NCBI RefSeq assembly: GCF_004664715.2
Contig: NC_051083.1
Span: 117,624,534-117,688,533 of the forward strand
DNA: 64,000 nt
Reading direction: 5' to 3'
Source: Peromyscus leucopus
Taxonomy: Eukaryota > Chordata > Mammalia > Rodentia > Cricetidae
A program made the translations under genes and the position numbers. Positions within the stretch are counted from its first letter, which is position 1, and each line of letters begins with the position of its first letter. Below the pieces are notes generated by a model. That model was not told the origin of the DNA. It saw only the letters and a program-made list of their open reading frames with translations, and ran no database searches. This document shows, one piece after another, positions 21,129-31,284 of this stretch.

Positions 21129-21208
<80 letters not shown>
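21050..21208 (+). repeat. Compound (CTCTCC)n-(TC)n-(AC)n microsatellite
   Basis: CCCTCT-type units pass into about 25 TC and then about 14 AC units. Open frames across it are artefacts. Confidence 0.97.
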
Positions 21209-21210
<2 letters not shown>

Positions 21211-21282
21211 TGAATTCTATTCAGTCTTTGATGATCACTATATTTCACTGGCTCAGACTGTCACTTCCTAGGAGACTGGATG

Positions 21283-21650
21283 TGATAGTTGACATTGATT
21301 GTCAACTTGACAACATCTAGAATCCCCCAGCAGATGAATCTCTCTTGGCATATCTCTGAAGGCAGTTCTAGACTGAGTTAACTGAGGTGGGGATTCCACT
21401 CTAAATGTGGGTAGCATCATTCCATGGTCTGGAGTCCTGGATTGACAAAATCAGAGAAAGCCAGCCGAGCACCAGAAGTCATCTCCTCTGCTTCCTGACT
21501 GTGATTGTAATGTGGCCAGCTACCTCCTGCTCCTGACACCATGGTTTCTCTGCCATGACAGACTGTGCCTACCCTTGAATGGTAAGCCAAAATAGACCCT
21601 TCCTTCCTCAAGTTGCTTGTGTTGGATAACTAGTACACTGGGTTTGCACT
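21283..21650 (+). mobile_element. Rodent medium-reiteration repeat (URR1-like)
   Basis: TTGATTGTCAACTTGACA, GCATATCTCTGAAGGCAG, GTGGGGATTCCACTC, CTTCCTGACTGTGATTG and GGTAAGCCAAAATAGACCCTTC. Confidence 0.6.
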
Positions 21651-21979
21651 GGTTTCTCTCAATGTATTCTGTTATCTGTGAAGCATCTCCTTTGCCTTTC
21701 ACACCATGCCTACTGACATTAAAACAGGTATACAACAGTGAAAAGAACCTGGGAGATTCTCTTTATGTCACTAGGACCTCTGGCTACACTTGAACAACTG
21801 GGTAGGTCCCAGTTGCAAAATTCTATTATGTGTGCTATGGAACAGTGTCCTGTAGACAAATTTCTAAACAGTCTTATTAAATAAGAATTTAATCTTATAT
21901 TACTAAGAGCTATCTTATAATGTCTTTCAAAATTATACACTTACACCTCTTTAGTTTCTTTTCTGAAATTCTTAACAAG

Positions 21980-22095
21980 GAACACTATAACTATAACTAT
22001 CTAATCTTTAACTATAACTATCTAATATTCAACTCACTATAACTCTATCTAATTTTCAACTAACTATAACCATAACTATCTAATCTTCAACTCCC
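21980..22095. repeat. Minisatellite-like tandem repeat inside ERV sequence
   Basis: Four imperfect units of roughly 25-32 bases built on CTATAACTATCTAATCTTCAA. The single-copy equivalent is at 18795-18825 (AACTATAACTGCTAGTCTTCAA). Confidence 0.75.
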
Positions 22096-23040
22096 TCAGA
22101 GACGCAAGAAGGAAACAATATTACCTAATAAAACAGGAAGTGCACGCAAGCGGCTTCTAAAAAACAATGTGAGTTGACAGAAACAGCCAGCTGCCTGGGC
22201 AGTCACCTGAGGTTTCTCCACAGTGTTGGGGCATCATCTTCAGCCTATAGGCTTAGTGTATCTGACAGACTCATTTGTGATGCAGGATGTACACAAGGTC
22301 AACAGTTCAACCTCACATTTGGTGAGAGCAGTCCATGTACCAGAAACATCTGAATTCCACTAGTGTCATGCCATGATTCAGGATTTTAATTCTGGAAATT
22401 GTTGATTTTTTTTTTTTAATTCAGTTGTCCATTCTTCTTAGCTTGTGGGTGGCTTCATCTCAGCATTCTGTTCTTCTCCACAACCATTAAATTTTATTAA
22501 ATGCCAGTCTACCATTGAGAGGTTAGACTCCATCAGCCTTGTTACTCTTTCAAGAATAACTGTTAGCCAGGGGGTGTGGGGTGTGGGGGGGATTGTGCAT
22601 GCCTTTAATCCCAGCACTCAGGAGGCAGAGCTAGGAGGATCTCTGTGAGTTCGAGGCCAGCCTGGGCTTCCAAGTGAGTTCCAGGAAAAAGCACAAAGCT
22701 ACACAGAGAAACCCTGTCTCAAAAAAAAAAGAATAACTGTTTTAGCAGCTGTTCCATTGCACATCAGAAGCCATCAGTCCACTGCCTGTTCAGCTGCCTT
22801 CGAAGAAAGGGGCTCTGTACCTTTTCAAGATTGCAAAGGCCACTTCAGCAATGGTGCTATATTGTCCTGGCCTCAGAGGATGCCTGTTGCTAAAGCCACA
22901 ACCACACTTGTCTTAACAAGAATCGGTGTCCTTTGTTTCATGTCCTATCTGTCCATTTTGTCCTGTTTGTCAGCAGTTGATTCTAGGACACTTTGTTGTC
23001 CAGTGGCTAACTTCTGCCACAATGATAGTTAACTCCATAT
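22096..23040 (-). mobile_element. ERV internal fragment, related to 18.5-19.3 kb
   Basis: Shares, in the same order and orientation as the 18.8 kb region, CAGCCAGCTGCCTGGGCAGTC, AGTGTATCTGACAGAC and the downstream CAGTGGCTAACTTCTGCC-type segment. Interrupted by a B1. Confidence 0.55.
22565..22728 (+). mobile_element. B1 SINE inside ERV fragment
   Basis: Full B1 with a G-rich insertion near its head. Target duplication AAGAATAACTGTT at 22552-22564 and 22729-22741. Confidence 0.93.
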
Positions 23041-23229
23041 GCAGTTTCTTCAAACAGAAATATATGCAGTTATATAAAGAAATAGATAGTTTTAAAAAAT
23101 AAAAATAAAGTCTTTAAAGAGAAAGTAAAAGTAATATAAAAAATAAGCCACAAAAAGATGGACATCACACAGAGAATCTGGATTGTGTTGTCTTTGATAT
23201 TTTTATCTGCAGAGACATTTGATTGTAAA

Positions 23230-24717
23230 GGCTGCTGAATTAAACTAATATGTATATTTTTAAGGTACCTTGACTTCAAAATTTGGATCTAAGGATATGC
23301 TGCTTTGGAAAGGAGGCTCTGCTTTTGTTTCCACAGGAATCAAGAGACTATGGGTTTGTTCCAGATTAAGATACATCAGGTTTGACAAGCCAAGACCCCC
23401 CCCTGAAAGGTCTCCGATGACACCATGGCCCAGATGATTCAACATCCAGAATGGTTTCAAGGCAAATGGCTCAGAGAATACAGCCTCACAGACTACTCCA
23501 TAATCCTAAAATTTGCTTTGTGTCCCCATAGGAATACAGTGCCCTCATCCAGCAGGAAGTAGTATGAGAAGCTATGCCCAAATTCTCAAAATATTATTTA
23601 TGAATGTTTATTTTTATCTAAAACAGTTTGATTATAAATTCAATCTCTTTCTAAAGAAGAAAAGGGATAGTTTAGATATGATAGGATGAAGGGGTCGAAT
23701 AATGAACCTACTTTTAAAGAGCGACAACTTGTTTAGAAATGTTTTACATTGCTGTAGATTTTAGTTTATTGATACAAATTTGAAGTTAATTTTGTTATAC
23801 TGTATATATATTTCTACTCTCGTTTGAGGTATTATGTTTATGTAACTCATTTAGATTGTAATGGATAATTAAGAAATACAGATTAATAATTAGTCTTCTA
23901 TGATAGTCAAACTTTTAGTCATGTTTTCTAGGTATACATAGATATAATTCAATTAGGTAGGTAATCTTCAAACACTTCAAAGACCTACAAAATATGGCAT
24001 TTAAAATATTTTAAAAATTTAGACTTTCTGGACAGTGAGACATGTCTGCTCCTGGCAGCACCAATTTATTTCAGAGAGGAGGATGGGCATCGAAGACACT
24101 CTATATGGAATTTATCTTCTTCTTGGCAAAAATAGCCATTTGGGCAAGAAACTGTTCTTGTCTGGACTGCTTGATCAACTGGACATGCAAGACCCATAGA
24201 AAGGTGACCATTGAACTTTGCTTGGCAAAATTGTCCTTCAGGTTCCTGCTTCACAGAGGAAACTGCCAGACATTCTACAGGACACAGAAAGAAGTGACTG
24301 AGAGATGCTAGGCCTGTGGGCTGAAGACAGATGCCTCAACTTTACAGAGGAACTTTGGATGACTGTCCAGGCTGCCAGCTGTTTCTGTCTACTCTTGCAA
24401 GACTCCCAAAAGTTGCTTGCGTCCTTCTCCCATTTCTCAGGTAATATTATATCCTCTGAGGTCTTTGATGTAGTTGAAGACTAGATAGTTTAAATTTCCT
24501 TAGTTATGATAAAAGATAAGTTAGATATAAAACCTTAGACTCACAAATAGAGGATGGATGAGATGTCTTCTTTGATTTTGCCAAATACAAATAGACTAGA
24601 TATTATAAATAGACTAGATATTGTAACTGTAATTCTTGCTTGATAATTGTTTTGCTGTATGTAATTTTACTGTTAAAGTTAAAACCTTCCTTTAAAAAAA
24701 AAGAAAAGGGGAAGTGC
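23230..24717 (+). mobile_element. ERV internal 3' region, plus strand
   Basis: Ends in a purine tract (AAAGAAAAGGGGAAG) directly before an LTR start. Its last 700 bases match the reverse of the 18.5-19.3 kb ERV (TGCTCCTGGCAGCACCAATT, ACTGTCCAGGCTGCCAGCTG, CTACTCTTGCAAGACTCCC). No intact open frame. Confidence 0.65.
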
Positions 24718-24853
24718 TGTGGATATCACACTGTGTGCTGTGAATGTGCTGCTCTGATTGATTAACAAATAAAGTGCTGATTGGCCAGTTAGCCAGGCAG
24801 AAAGTATAGGTGGGACAAGCAGAGAGCAGAATGGTGGGAACAGGAAGGCTGAG
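24718..24853 (+). mobile_element. Truncated LTR, family D type
   Basis: TGTGGATATCACACTGTG..., then CTGCTCTGATTGATTAACAAATAAAG, GATTGGCCAGTTAGCCAGGCAG and GTATAGGTGGGACAAGC, parallel to the LTR at 16540-16929. Cut at GGAAGGCTGAG by a T13 run. Confidence 0.7.
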
Positions 24854-24866
24854 TTTTTTTTTTTTT

Positions 24867-24877
24867 AGTACAAAATA

Positions 24878-24933
<56 letters not shown>

Positions 24934-25025
24934 TGCACACGCACACACATAGGTATATATGTAGCATAAGGACTTTCCCCCCAAACATGGGTTACCTTAA
25001 AACATTACCTTTGGGTATATATTAA
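24867..25025. repeat. Duplicated block, copy 1 (with (CA)n)
   Basis: AGTACAAAATACACAC, a long CA run, then a ~70-base block from ATGTAGCATAAGGACTTTCC to GGGTATATATTAA that recurs with one mismatch at 26168-26234. Preceded by T13. Confidence 0.9.
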
Positions 25026-25105
25026 CTTTCTCAAACAAACTAATTTAATACTGTAACCTGATCTCAACTTGAGTTAGCCATCTCATAGGTGGCTAAAATG
25101 AGCAG

Positions 25106-25107
<2 letters not shown>

Positions 25108-25143
<36 letters not shown>
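25108..25143. repeat. (GT)n microsatellite
   Basis: About 18 GT units. The next 450 bases look single-copy. Confidence 0.97.
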
Positions 25144-25145
<2 letters not shown>

Positions 25146-25611
25146 CGAGTAAGTTGATCTACATGAAGGAGACAACATCCTGTTCTGTGGTGATGAACTG
25201 TGATAGTAACATAAAAACAACTGAAATATGAAGCCAAATCAACAGCTCTGTAAGTTTAGTGCCAGCATTGGCAGGAAAAACAAAAAACAAAAGCCAACCA
25301 GGCAACCAGGACTCTGATGAGTTTTTGTTGTAGTGTTGGGGATCTCAAAATTTTACCATTCCAAATTATTCATCATTTTTTCATACAATATTTACTTTCT
25401 TCTCTTGGAATCATTTCCTCCTAAAGTTTTGTCATTGAAAGCTAATTAGCTTGTGAGGAAAAAAAAAAAACAATGCTGTGATCTAAGATCCCTGCTGCTC
25501 AGAATGTGTTAATTATGTACAGGATTTGCATGTTTTCCCCCTTACTCTTTGACTTCCTGGTAAGTCTTTCAGTGACAAGAAAGGAATCATATCCTGTTCG
25601 TTCTTTAAATT

Positions 25612-25835
25612 TGTTTTTACGATTTTATTTTACTTTCAGTTACGTGTATGTGTGTGCACGTGTTTGGGTACATGCATGTGAACATCAGTACTCAAAGATG
25701 CAAGAAGAGGGCACTGGATCCCCTGGAACTGGACTTGCAGGCTGTTGTGAGTCACATGGCAGGGGTACTGGGAACAGAACGGAGATCTTCTGTGGAACCA
25801 GCAGGCACTCAAAACAGCTACATCACCACTGTAGC
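25612..25835 (-). mobile_element. B3/B2 SINE, old
   Basis: Minus strand: GATTTTATTTTACTTTCAG, GGATCCCCTGGAACTGGAC, GTTGTGAGTCACATGG and ACTGGGAACAGAACGG. Confidence 0.65.
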
Positions 25836-26107
25836 CTCTGAAGGGATTCTTGACAAATATATCTCAGGATCTTTTCATTAAAACGTTTTCAATTACAACA
25901 CAAGATGTTTTCTTTCAAATACAAACTTACTTGAGATTGTATGAAAGCAACATCTCTCCTTCATATATTGAAGGAGAACAAAATCTGGAGAGCTGCTTTT
26001 GACATTTATAAATGTGAGTTATGTCAGTAGAGAGCCTGAAGGGCATTTCTGGTTCTGAGATAATCAACTTTTCAAAATATATGATATACTTTTATGTGGT
26101 TGTAATG

Positions 26108-26234
26108 AGTACAAAATACACACACACACATATAAATATAAATATATATATAGATATAGATATAGATATGTAACATAAGGACTTTCCCCCCAAACATGGG
26201 TTACCTTAAAACATTACCTTTGGGTATATATTAA
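26108..26234. repeat. Duplicated block, copy 2
   Basis: Same AGTACAAAATACACAC start and the same 70-base end block as copy 1, but with a short CA run and an ATATAGATATAG expansion in the middle. Confidence 0.9.
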
Positions 26235-26251
26235 GACCTGTTTAATAAATT

Positions 26252-26470
26252 AACTGCTGGGGCTGTAGAGATGACTCAGTCGTTAAGAGCACTTGCTCTT
26301 GCAGGTGGTGCAGGTTCAGCTCTCAGGACTCACATAATGGCTCACAACTGTAACTCCAGTTTCAGGAAGTCCAATGCCTTCTTTTGACCTCCGAAGGCAC
26401 CAGTCATGCATGTGGTGCGTGTATGTACATACAGGCAAAACACTCATACATATATAAAGCAAGTTAATTT
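26252..26470 (+). mobile_element. B2 SINE
   Basis: GGGGCTGTAGAGATGACTCAG, GTTAAGAGCACTTGCTCTTG, ACTCCAGTTTCAGGAAGTCC, then an A/T-rich tail. Confidence 0.85.
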
Positions 26471-27855
26471 AAAGTAAACGAACTGTTGTCTGCAAGAGGG
26501 CTCCAGTTCATCTGCTTGAGGCAGAGAGAGGTTATAGGCTATGAGAAGCATGCTATATGGCATTCTGCCCAGTTGGGTCTACTGGTAGGAGATGTTAAGG
26601 TGGAGCTAGGGAGCCAGATGTTTATTAGGGATCAGCAATCATGAAAGGGGGAGGAAGCAAGGTTGAGCAGAGAGAGATGGAAAACACGCGCATGAGGCTA
26701 ACAGGGACATGGGTAGAGATGGCTGGGCCTTTAGGCCCCTGCCTCACTCAGTTACCAACTGCAGGGTGATTCTGGAAGGATATGAGTTGGGACTGAGTGG
26801 CTTGCTCCAGATAAGGCAAAGCCTGAAGTCATTAAGGGCTGGATCCATCTGGGGACTTGACTCCCGCTGCTGCAGCCAGCCCCTCCTTGAAGTACATGCT
26901 TGGTGAGCATGCTTCCGGATTCCTTCAGGCCTCTCCCACGGGAGTGAGGTTCCTGTAGGAACTCAGGCCTCACTCTTGCACTGATCTCAGAGATGCAGTT
27001 GGAACTTTCTCTGCCTCTTCTACTATTCATTTTAGGACACTCTCACCCATAACCACTGCCCTCTGCTGGCTTTGGTGGCTTCCTAGCTGGCCTGACTCCA
27101 ACCCTCATTGGGAAGGGAGTCAACCACCTGATCATTATGCCCTTCTCATGCTGGAACTGCTGGGATGATCCACTTACAATCACATTGAGCCTAAGAGTGC
27201 CAAGCTAGGTCCAAGTGGCCCACATTTTTATGTATTACTCCCTATTCCACTGGTAGGACAGCAGGCACACATTCCTGAAAGTCAAGAGTCAAGTATTCCT
27301 GCTCAGGGACACCTCTTCTGTTCCTTAGGCACAAGGAGCTCAAGATGCCCTGGCAGTGGCATCACTTATAACTTAGGCAGGGCTCTTGCTATAGCTCTAG
27401 CGAAGACACATCCCCTTTGGAGCCCAGGTCCTGTGGCCCTGTACAGTGTTGGGGAGATATCTTTGCTTGCTCATAGCTAGGTTCATGGCTAAAGCTCCTA
27501 TAATAACAGCAACAAATAAAAAATATTAACAAGGCAAAGCATATAAACTTATTTAATATGTCTCATGCGACCCAGGAGCTTTCTGAAATGATGGCAAGAA
27601 ACAAGGAAGCCTGTATATTTTTATACTTGAGTTGGGTGAAGTGTGAACAGTCATGGGAAATACAATTAGAAGACAAAAGGGTATGGTCCAATAATAAACT
27701 GGTGAGGACATAGAGTTTCTTTATTTGTTCTGAATCTTCTCTGTGTCCTTGTGGCTTCAAAGATAAGAGCAGTCTTCAATGAGGATTTGATGACCTTCTT
27801 CAAATGAAGAAGTGAAGGGAAGGTGACAGTGGCCACTGTCCATTTTTAATTTGTA
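26471..27855. other. Single-copy-looking intergenic segment
   Basis: About 1.4 kb with no recognised repeat or exon. Holds the CTCF-like site at 27054-27069. Confidence 0.45.
27054..27069 (-). promoter_or_regulatory. CTCF-like motif
   Basis: Minus strand reads CCAGCAGAGGGCAGTG, which fits the core of the vertebrate CTCF consensus (CCASYAGRKGGCRSYR) at each position. It is outside any SINE I recognise. Confidence 0.55.
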
Positions 27856-27859
27856 CTAA

Positions 27860-28027
27860 AAAAATATTATTTTTATTTTGTGTGCATTAATGTTTTGCCA
27901 TGGGTGTCAGGTTCCCTAGATTGGAGTTACAGATGGTTGTGAGCTGCCATGTGGGTGCAGGGAATTGAACCCAGATCCTCTGGAAGAGCAGTCAGTGCTC
28001 TGAGCCACTGAGCCATCTCACCAGCAC
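27860..28027 (-). mobile_element. B2 SINE
   Basis: Minus strand: GTTGTGAGCTGCCATGTGGG, GAATTGAACCCAGATCCTC and GAGCCACTGAGCCATCTC. Confidence 0.88.
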
Positions 28028-28082
28028 CTAATACGTACTTTCATACTGATCCAACCTTTCCGTAAAATAAGGTGTGCCATCT

Positions 28083-28245
28083 CTTTTTTGTTTGTTTGTT
28101 TGTTTTCCAGACAAGATTTTTCTGTGTAGTCCTGGCTGTCCTGGAACTCTCTCTGTAACCCAGGCTGGCCTCAAACTCATAGATCCGCCTGCCTCTGCCT
28201 TCTGAGTGCTGGGATTAAGGGTATGTGCTACCACTGCCTGGCATA
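28083..28245 (-). mobile_element. B1 SINE
   Basis: Minus strand: (GTTT)n, CCAGACAAGATTTTTCTGTG, ACCCAGGCTGGCCTCAAACTC and GAGTGCTGGGATTAAGG. Confidence 0.9.
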
Positions 28246-28259
28246 TTATTACAGTTAAT

Positions 28260-29000
28260 ACCAAAGTCCCTCAAAGCACTGGCATGAACTGAATGAGGGA
28301 CAGTGTCAGAAGGTAGTACAGGTGATAAAGGTATAGGCTGTATGATCTTGTCGTTTTCTCAAGCCTTCCACTCCTGCTCATGGTCACTGTTGACCAGTCC
28401 CTTGTCATCTCTTGGTGGGGTACTAATAGATCCACCTTACTTGGCAATTGAATGGCTCTGATAAAACTCACCTCCTGACAGCTCTATTTGCATATGTCCT
28501 GGGACTGCCTGGATCTGCCACAAAGCCCTTTACAATTCTGGGCCTAGACACTGCTGGTACTTTTCCTTTTTACCTGGTAAAAGGGTTGGAGCAGAGTCCA
28601 TGTGAATGAAATGTATTGCCTTTGAAACCCGATGAGGCTCACCTTACGCTGTTATTTCTAGTAGGAGGCACAATGTGCAAGACTGTCTGTCCATTATTTT
28701 TGAGGGAATGCCTCACTATGGCCCCAGCCACTAGAATGCTAAAAATTGTATAGATCTCCTACACTCAAAATACATGTGTGTTCGGAGATGTAGCATGCTA
28801 CCTACCTCTCACTCATCTGGTGGGATCATCGAAACATCATTGATATGATAGGTTAATATATCCAGCATGTATAGACAGTTGTTGTTTCTTCAGACTAAAT
28901 ATGAAAATGGCCTGGAGGGCTAATATAACCTTGAAGCAAAACTGTAAATACATGTTTTTTTTTTCTATTCCACCAAAATGGCAACTTTTCTCTTTTCTCA
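28260..29000 (-). pseudogene. ERV-L-like pol remnant (reverse transcriptase part)
   Basis: Minus-strand translation, with stops and frame changes, shows the reverse transcriptase active-site region as YHINDVSMI (28836-28850 encodes YHIND). An aspartate of the usual YxDD motif is replaced by N. The upstream part of the domain continues beyond a SINE cluster at 29465-29980. Similarity to ERV-L (class III) pol is by recognition. It is inactive: stops, frameshifts, a lost catalytic residue and SINE interruption. Confidence 0.55.
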
Positions 29001-29002
29001 TA

Positions 29003-29165
29003 TATCTCAGACTAGTCTCCAACTCACTATGCAGCTGAGAATGACTTTGAACTCCTAATCCTTCTGAGTCTACCTACCCCATCCAAGTACTGAGATCACC
29101 TGGTTTATGAGGTGCTGTAGATTGAACCTAGGGTTCCCTGCATAATAAGCAAGCACTCTACATAT
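29003..29165 (-). mobile_element. B4 SINE, old
   Basis: Minus strand: CTAGTCTCCAACTCACTATG, GACTTTGAACTCCTAATCC, GGTGCTGTAGATTGAACC and AAGCAAGCACTCTACA. Confidence 0.6.
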
Positions 29166-29215
29166 CCATCCATTCATCCGTCCATCCATCCATCCATTCA
29201 TCCATCCATCTATTT
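29163..29215. repeat. (CATC)n microsatellite
   Basis: About a dozen CATC/CATT units. Not a CRISPR array: units are 4 bases with no spacers. Confidence 0.95.
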
Positions 29216-29227
29216 ATCTACTTACTT

Positions 29228-29462
29228 TTTTTTAGTCAAGGTCTCATTATATAGCCCAAGCTGGGCTTGAATTCAGTATGTAGCTCAGGATGCTTCTAAA
29301 ATTGCATTGAGATTCCTTTCTTGGCCTCCTGAGTGCTGGCACTACAGTCATGTACCACCACACCAGAACTGACTGATTGAGACAAGGTCTCTCTATATAA
29401 CCCAGCCTGACCCAGAACTCCTCAACCTCCTAAATTTGGAATCGCAGGCGGTAGCCACCAAA
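29228..29462 (-). mobile_element. Two degenerate B1/B4-type fragments
   Basis: Minus strand: AGTCAAGGTCTCATTATATAG, CCTCCTGAGTGCTGGC and ACCACCACACC, then a second partial with GAGACAAGGTCTCTCTATAT and ACCTCCTAAATTTGG. Confidence 0.55.
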
Positions 29463-29464
29463 TC

Positions 29465-29980
29465 CAAATCAGTGGCCACATAACATGGATTTATAACTAT
29501 ATTAATCTATTCTCACAAAGATACACTCTAGTACAGCCTGTATTTACAGTTTTGCCCATGGTAGTGTCAGCTGCTACTTGGTCAGACTTAAAGGAGTCTG
29601 CGGTCACCTTCCAGATTCCTCCTAGCCTTTGCAGACATAAGACTTGACAATTCCATGGAGATATGATGCCAATCATCACTCCTACATCCTTTATATCCTT
29701 AAAGATGACACTGATCTGCATATACACCTAGCCTAGTGGATGTGATGATTTACTGTCTTGGCCAGGAATGGTAGTGGTTTAGTACTTCCACTTGGCCTTC
29801 TCCACTGCAACAGATGTTAAGTCACTAGCCAAAGTCACATGAAAACCACCTATTTGCACACTTGGAGAATGGGATAATGGCAACTAATTCTTACACCCAG
29901 TGAATTCCTCTGAGGTGGAGCTTTTCCAGAATCCCATATCTTTCTTATCTGGTCTCATTCTATTCCTACTCTTACAGTTG
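29465..29980 (-). pseudogene. ERV-L-like pol remnant (N-terminal RT part)
   Basis: Within an open stretch of 76 codons (29497-29727) the order of motifs (KDIKDVGVMIGIISPWN, then GGIWKVTADSFKSDQV) follows the N-terminal fingers of the reverse transcriptase seen again, plus strand, at 52500-52712. The region up to about 29980 probably extends it but shows no clear motif. Same element as the 28.3-29.0 kb piece, split by SINEs. Confidence 0.55.
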
Positions 29981-30299
29981 GCATTAATGATGCATTGGAT
30001 CTCTGAGTACCTATGTGAGTTCAGAATATATCTCCAATACACTTCAAAACATTCAAATATTTGCTTTATTCAGTAAAAAGTTACTCAAATAAATGGCCAG
30101 AAACTATTTGCAGAAGGAAAAAGGAGATTCATGAAAGACTTCTTTCTCTTGGGAACCTAATCCCATCCTCTGCTGAGCTCTGGACTGTAAACTGGCTTAG
30201 ATCTAGAAAATGTACAAGAGGTCATAACTGCTTATTGAAGTGTCTGCCCTCGGCTTTCCAGGCTTTTTGCATTATTACAAGCTAATAACCCAATAAATT

Positions 30300-30530
30300 G
30301 GTTATTAAATAACATATATATATAAATAAATATAAATAAAAGCCCCAAGAGATACCATGCTGTTTCAACCATCATCTCCAGAATTCTCTCAAGTCAGGCT
30401 CCCCTCAACATCTATATGAACTTAATTTTGTTATTATAATTGCATATTATATTTTATTAGTATTAAAATAATAATAAAAACACAATAATTTTATTAATAT
30501 AACTTAAAATTATTATAAAATCTCCTGGTC
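30300..30530. other. AT-rich stretch
   Basis: Runs of TA, AAATAAATATAAATAAA and ATTATAAT; probable decayed simple repeat. Nothing else is seen here. Confidence 0.6.
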
Positions 30531-30604
30531 CCTGGTTAATAAGTAACACAACCTACCCTCTGATTTGGATATTATTGCAAAGTTAACAGCAAGTAAACTT
30601 AACT

Positions 30605-31280
30605 GAAGCAGAGGCCATGGGGGAACACTCCTTACTGGCTTGTCCTCATGACTTGCTCAGCCTGCTTTCTTATACAACCTAGGACCACCTGCTCAGGAAT
30701 GGCAGTGCCCACAGTGGGCTAGGCCCTCCCACATCAATCATTAATCAAGAAAATGCCCTCACAGACTTGCCTACCTGCCGACCTGATGACACCATTTTCT
30801 CAATTGAGGTGCCCTCTTCCCAGATGACCCCGTCTTATAGATGTAACCAACCGTCTTATTAAATAAGAAACACAGAAACAATGTAAAAGAGAAAGCCGAG
30901 AGGTCAGAGCTCAGAGCTAAAATCTCACCCTTCCTCCTGCTGTCCCAGCTTCGTTCGTTTTTTTTATAGTATGTTGTTCTGCCTTCTCATTGGTTGTAAA
31001 CCCAAACACATGACTGCCTCGTCACTGTTTGAATGTACAGCCCCCTAGGTCTTAAAGGCATATGTCTCCAATGCTGACTATATCCCTGAACACACAGAGA
31101 TCTTATGGGATTAAAGGCGTGTGCCACCACCGCCACACTCTTGCTATGGCTCTAATAGCTCTGACCCCCGGACAACTTTATTTATTAACATACAATCAAA
31201 ATAATAATTCAGTACAATTAGATTACCACCACACCGTCTTGTACCAAGCTGACAAAAAAACTAACCAGAACACTGTTTCC
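30605..31280 (-). mobile_element. Rodent repeat (URR1-like) split by an LTR
   Basis: CAGAGGCCATGGGGGAACACTC, CAGCCTGCTTTCTTATACAAC, CCCACATCAATCATTAATCAAG, TTTTCTCAATTGAGG and AGATGACC, then resumes after the LTR with ACCAAGCTGACAAAAAAACTAACCAG. Confidence 0.65.
30836..31233 (-). mobile_element. Solo LTR, family B, with 6-bp target duplication
   Basis: Minus strand begins TGTGGTGGTAATC, carries AATAAATAAAGTTGTCCGGGGGTCAGAG and a B1-like ACGCCTTTAATCCC block, and ends GGTTACATCTATA (last CA mutated). Perfect CCGTCT duplication at 30830-30835 and 31234-31239. It inserted into the URR1-like repeat. Confidence 0.92.
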
Positions 31281-31284
31281 TAGA

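Noticed and set aside
20809..21213. Frames of up to 134 codons over the CT/AC repeat
   Set aside because: Mostly Ser-Leu or Arg-Glu runs from the microsatellite.
29160..29220. CATC units considered as a possible spacer-repeat array
   Set aside because: Units are four bases long with no spacers: an ordinary microsatellite.
30300..30530. AT-rich stretch considered as a replication or matrix-attachment element
   Set aside because: Composition alone is not evidence; nothing else supports it.
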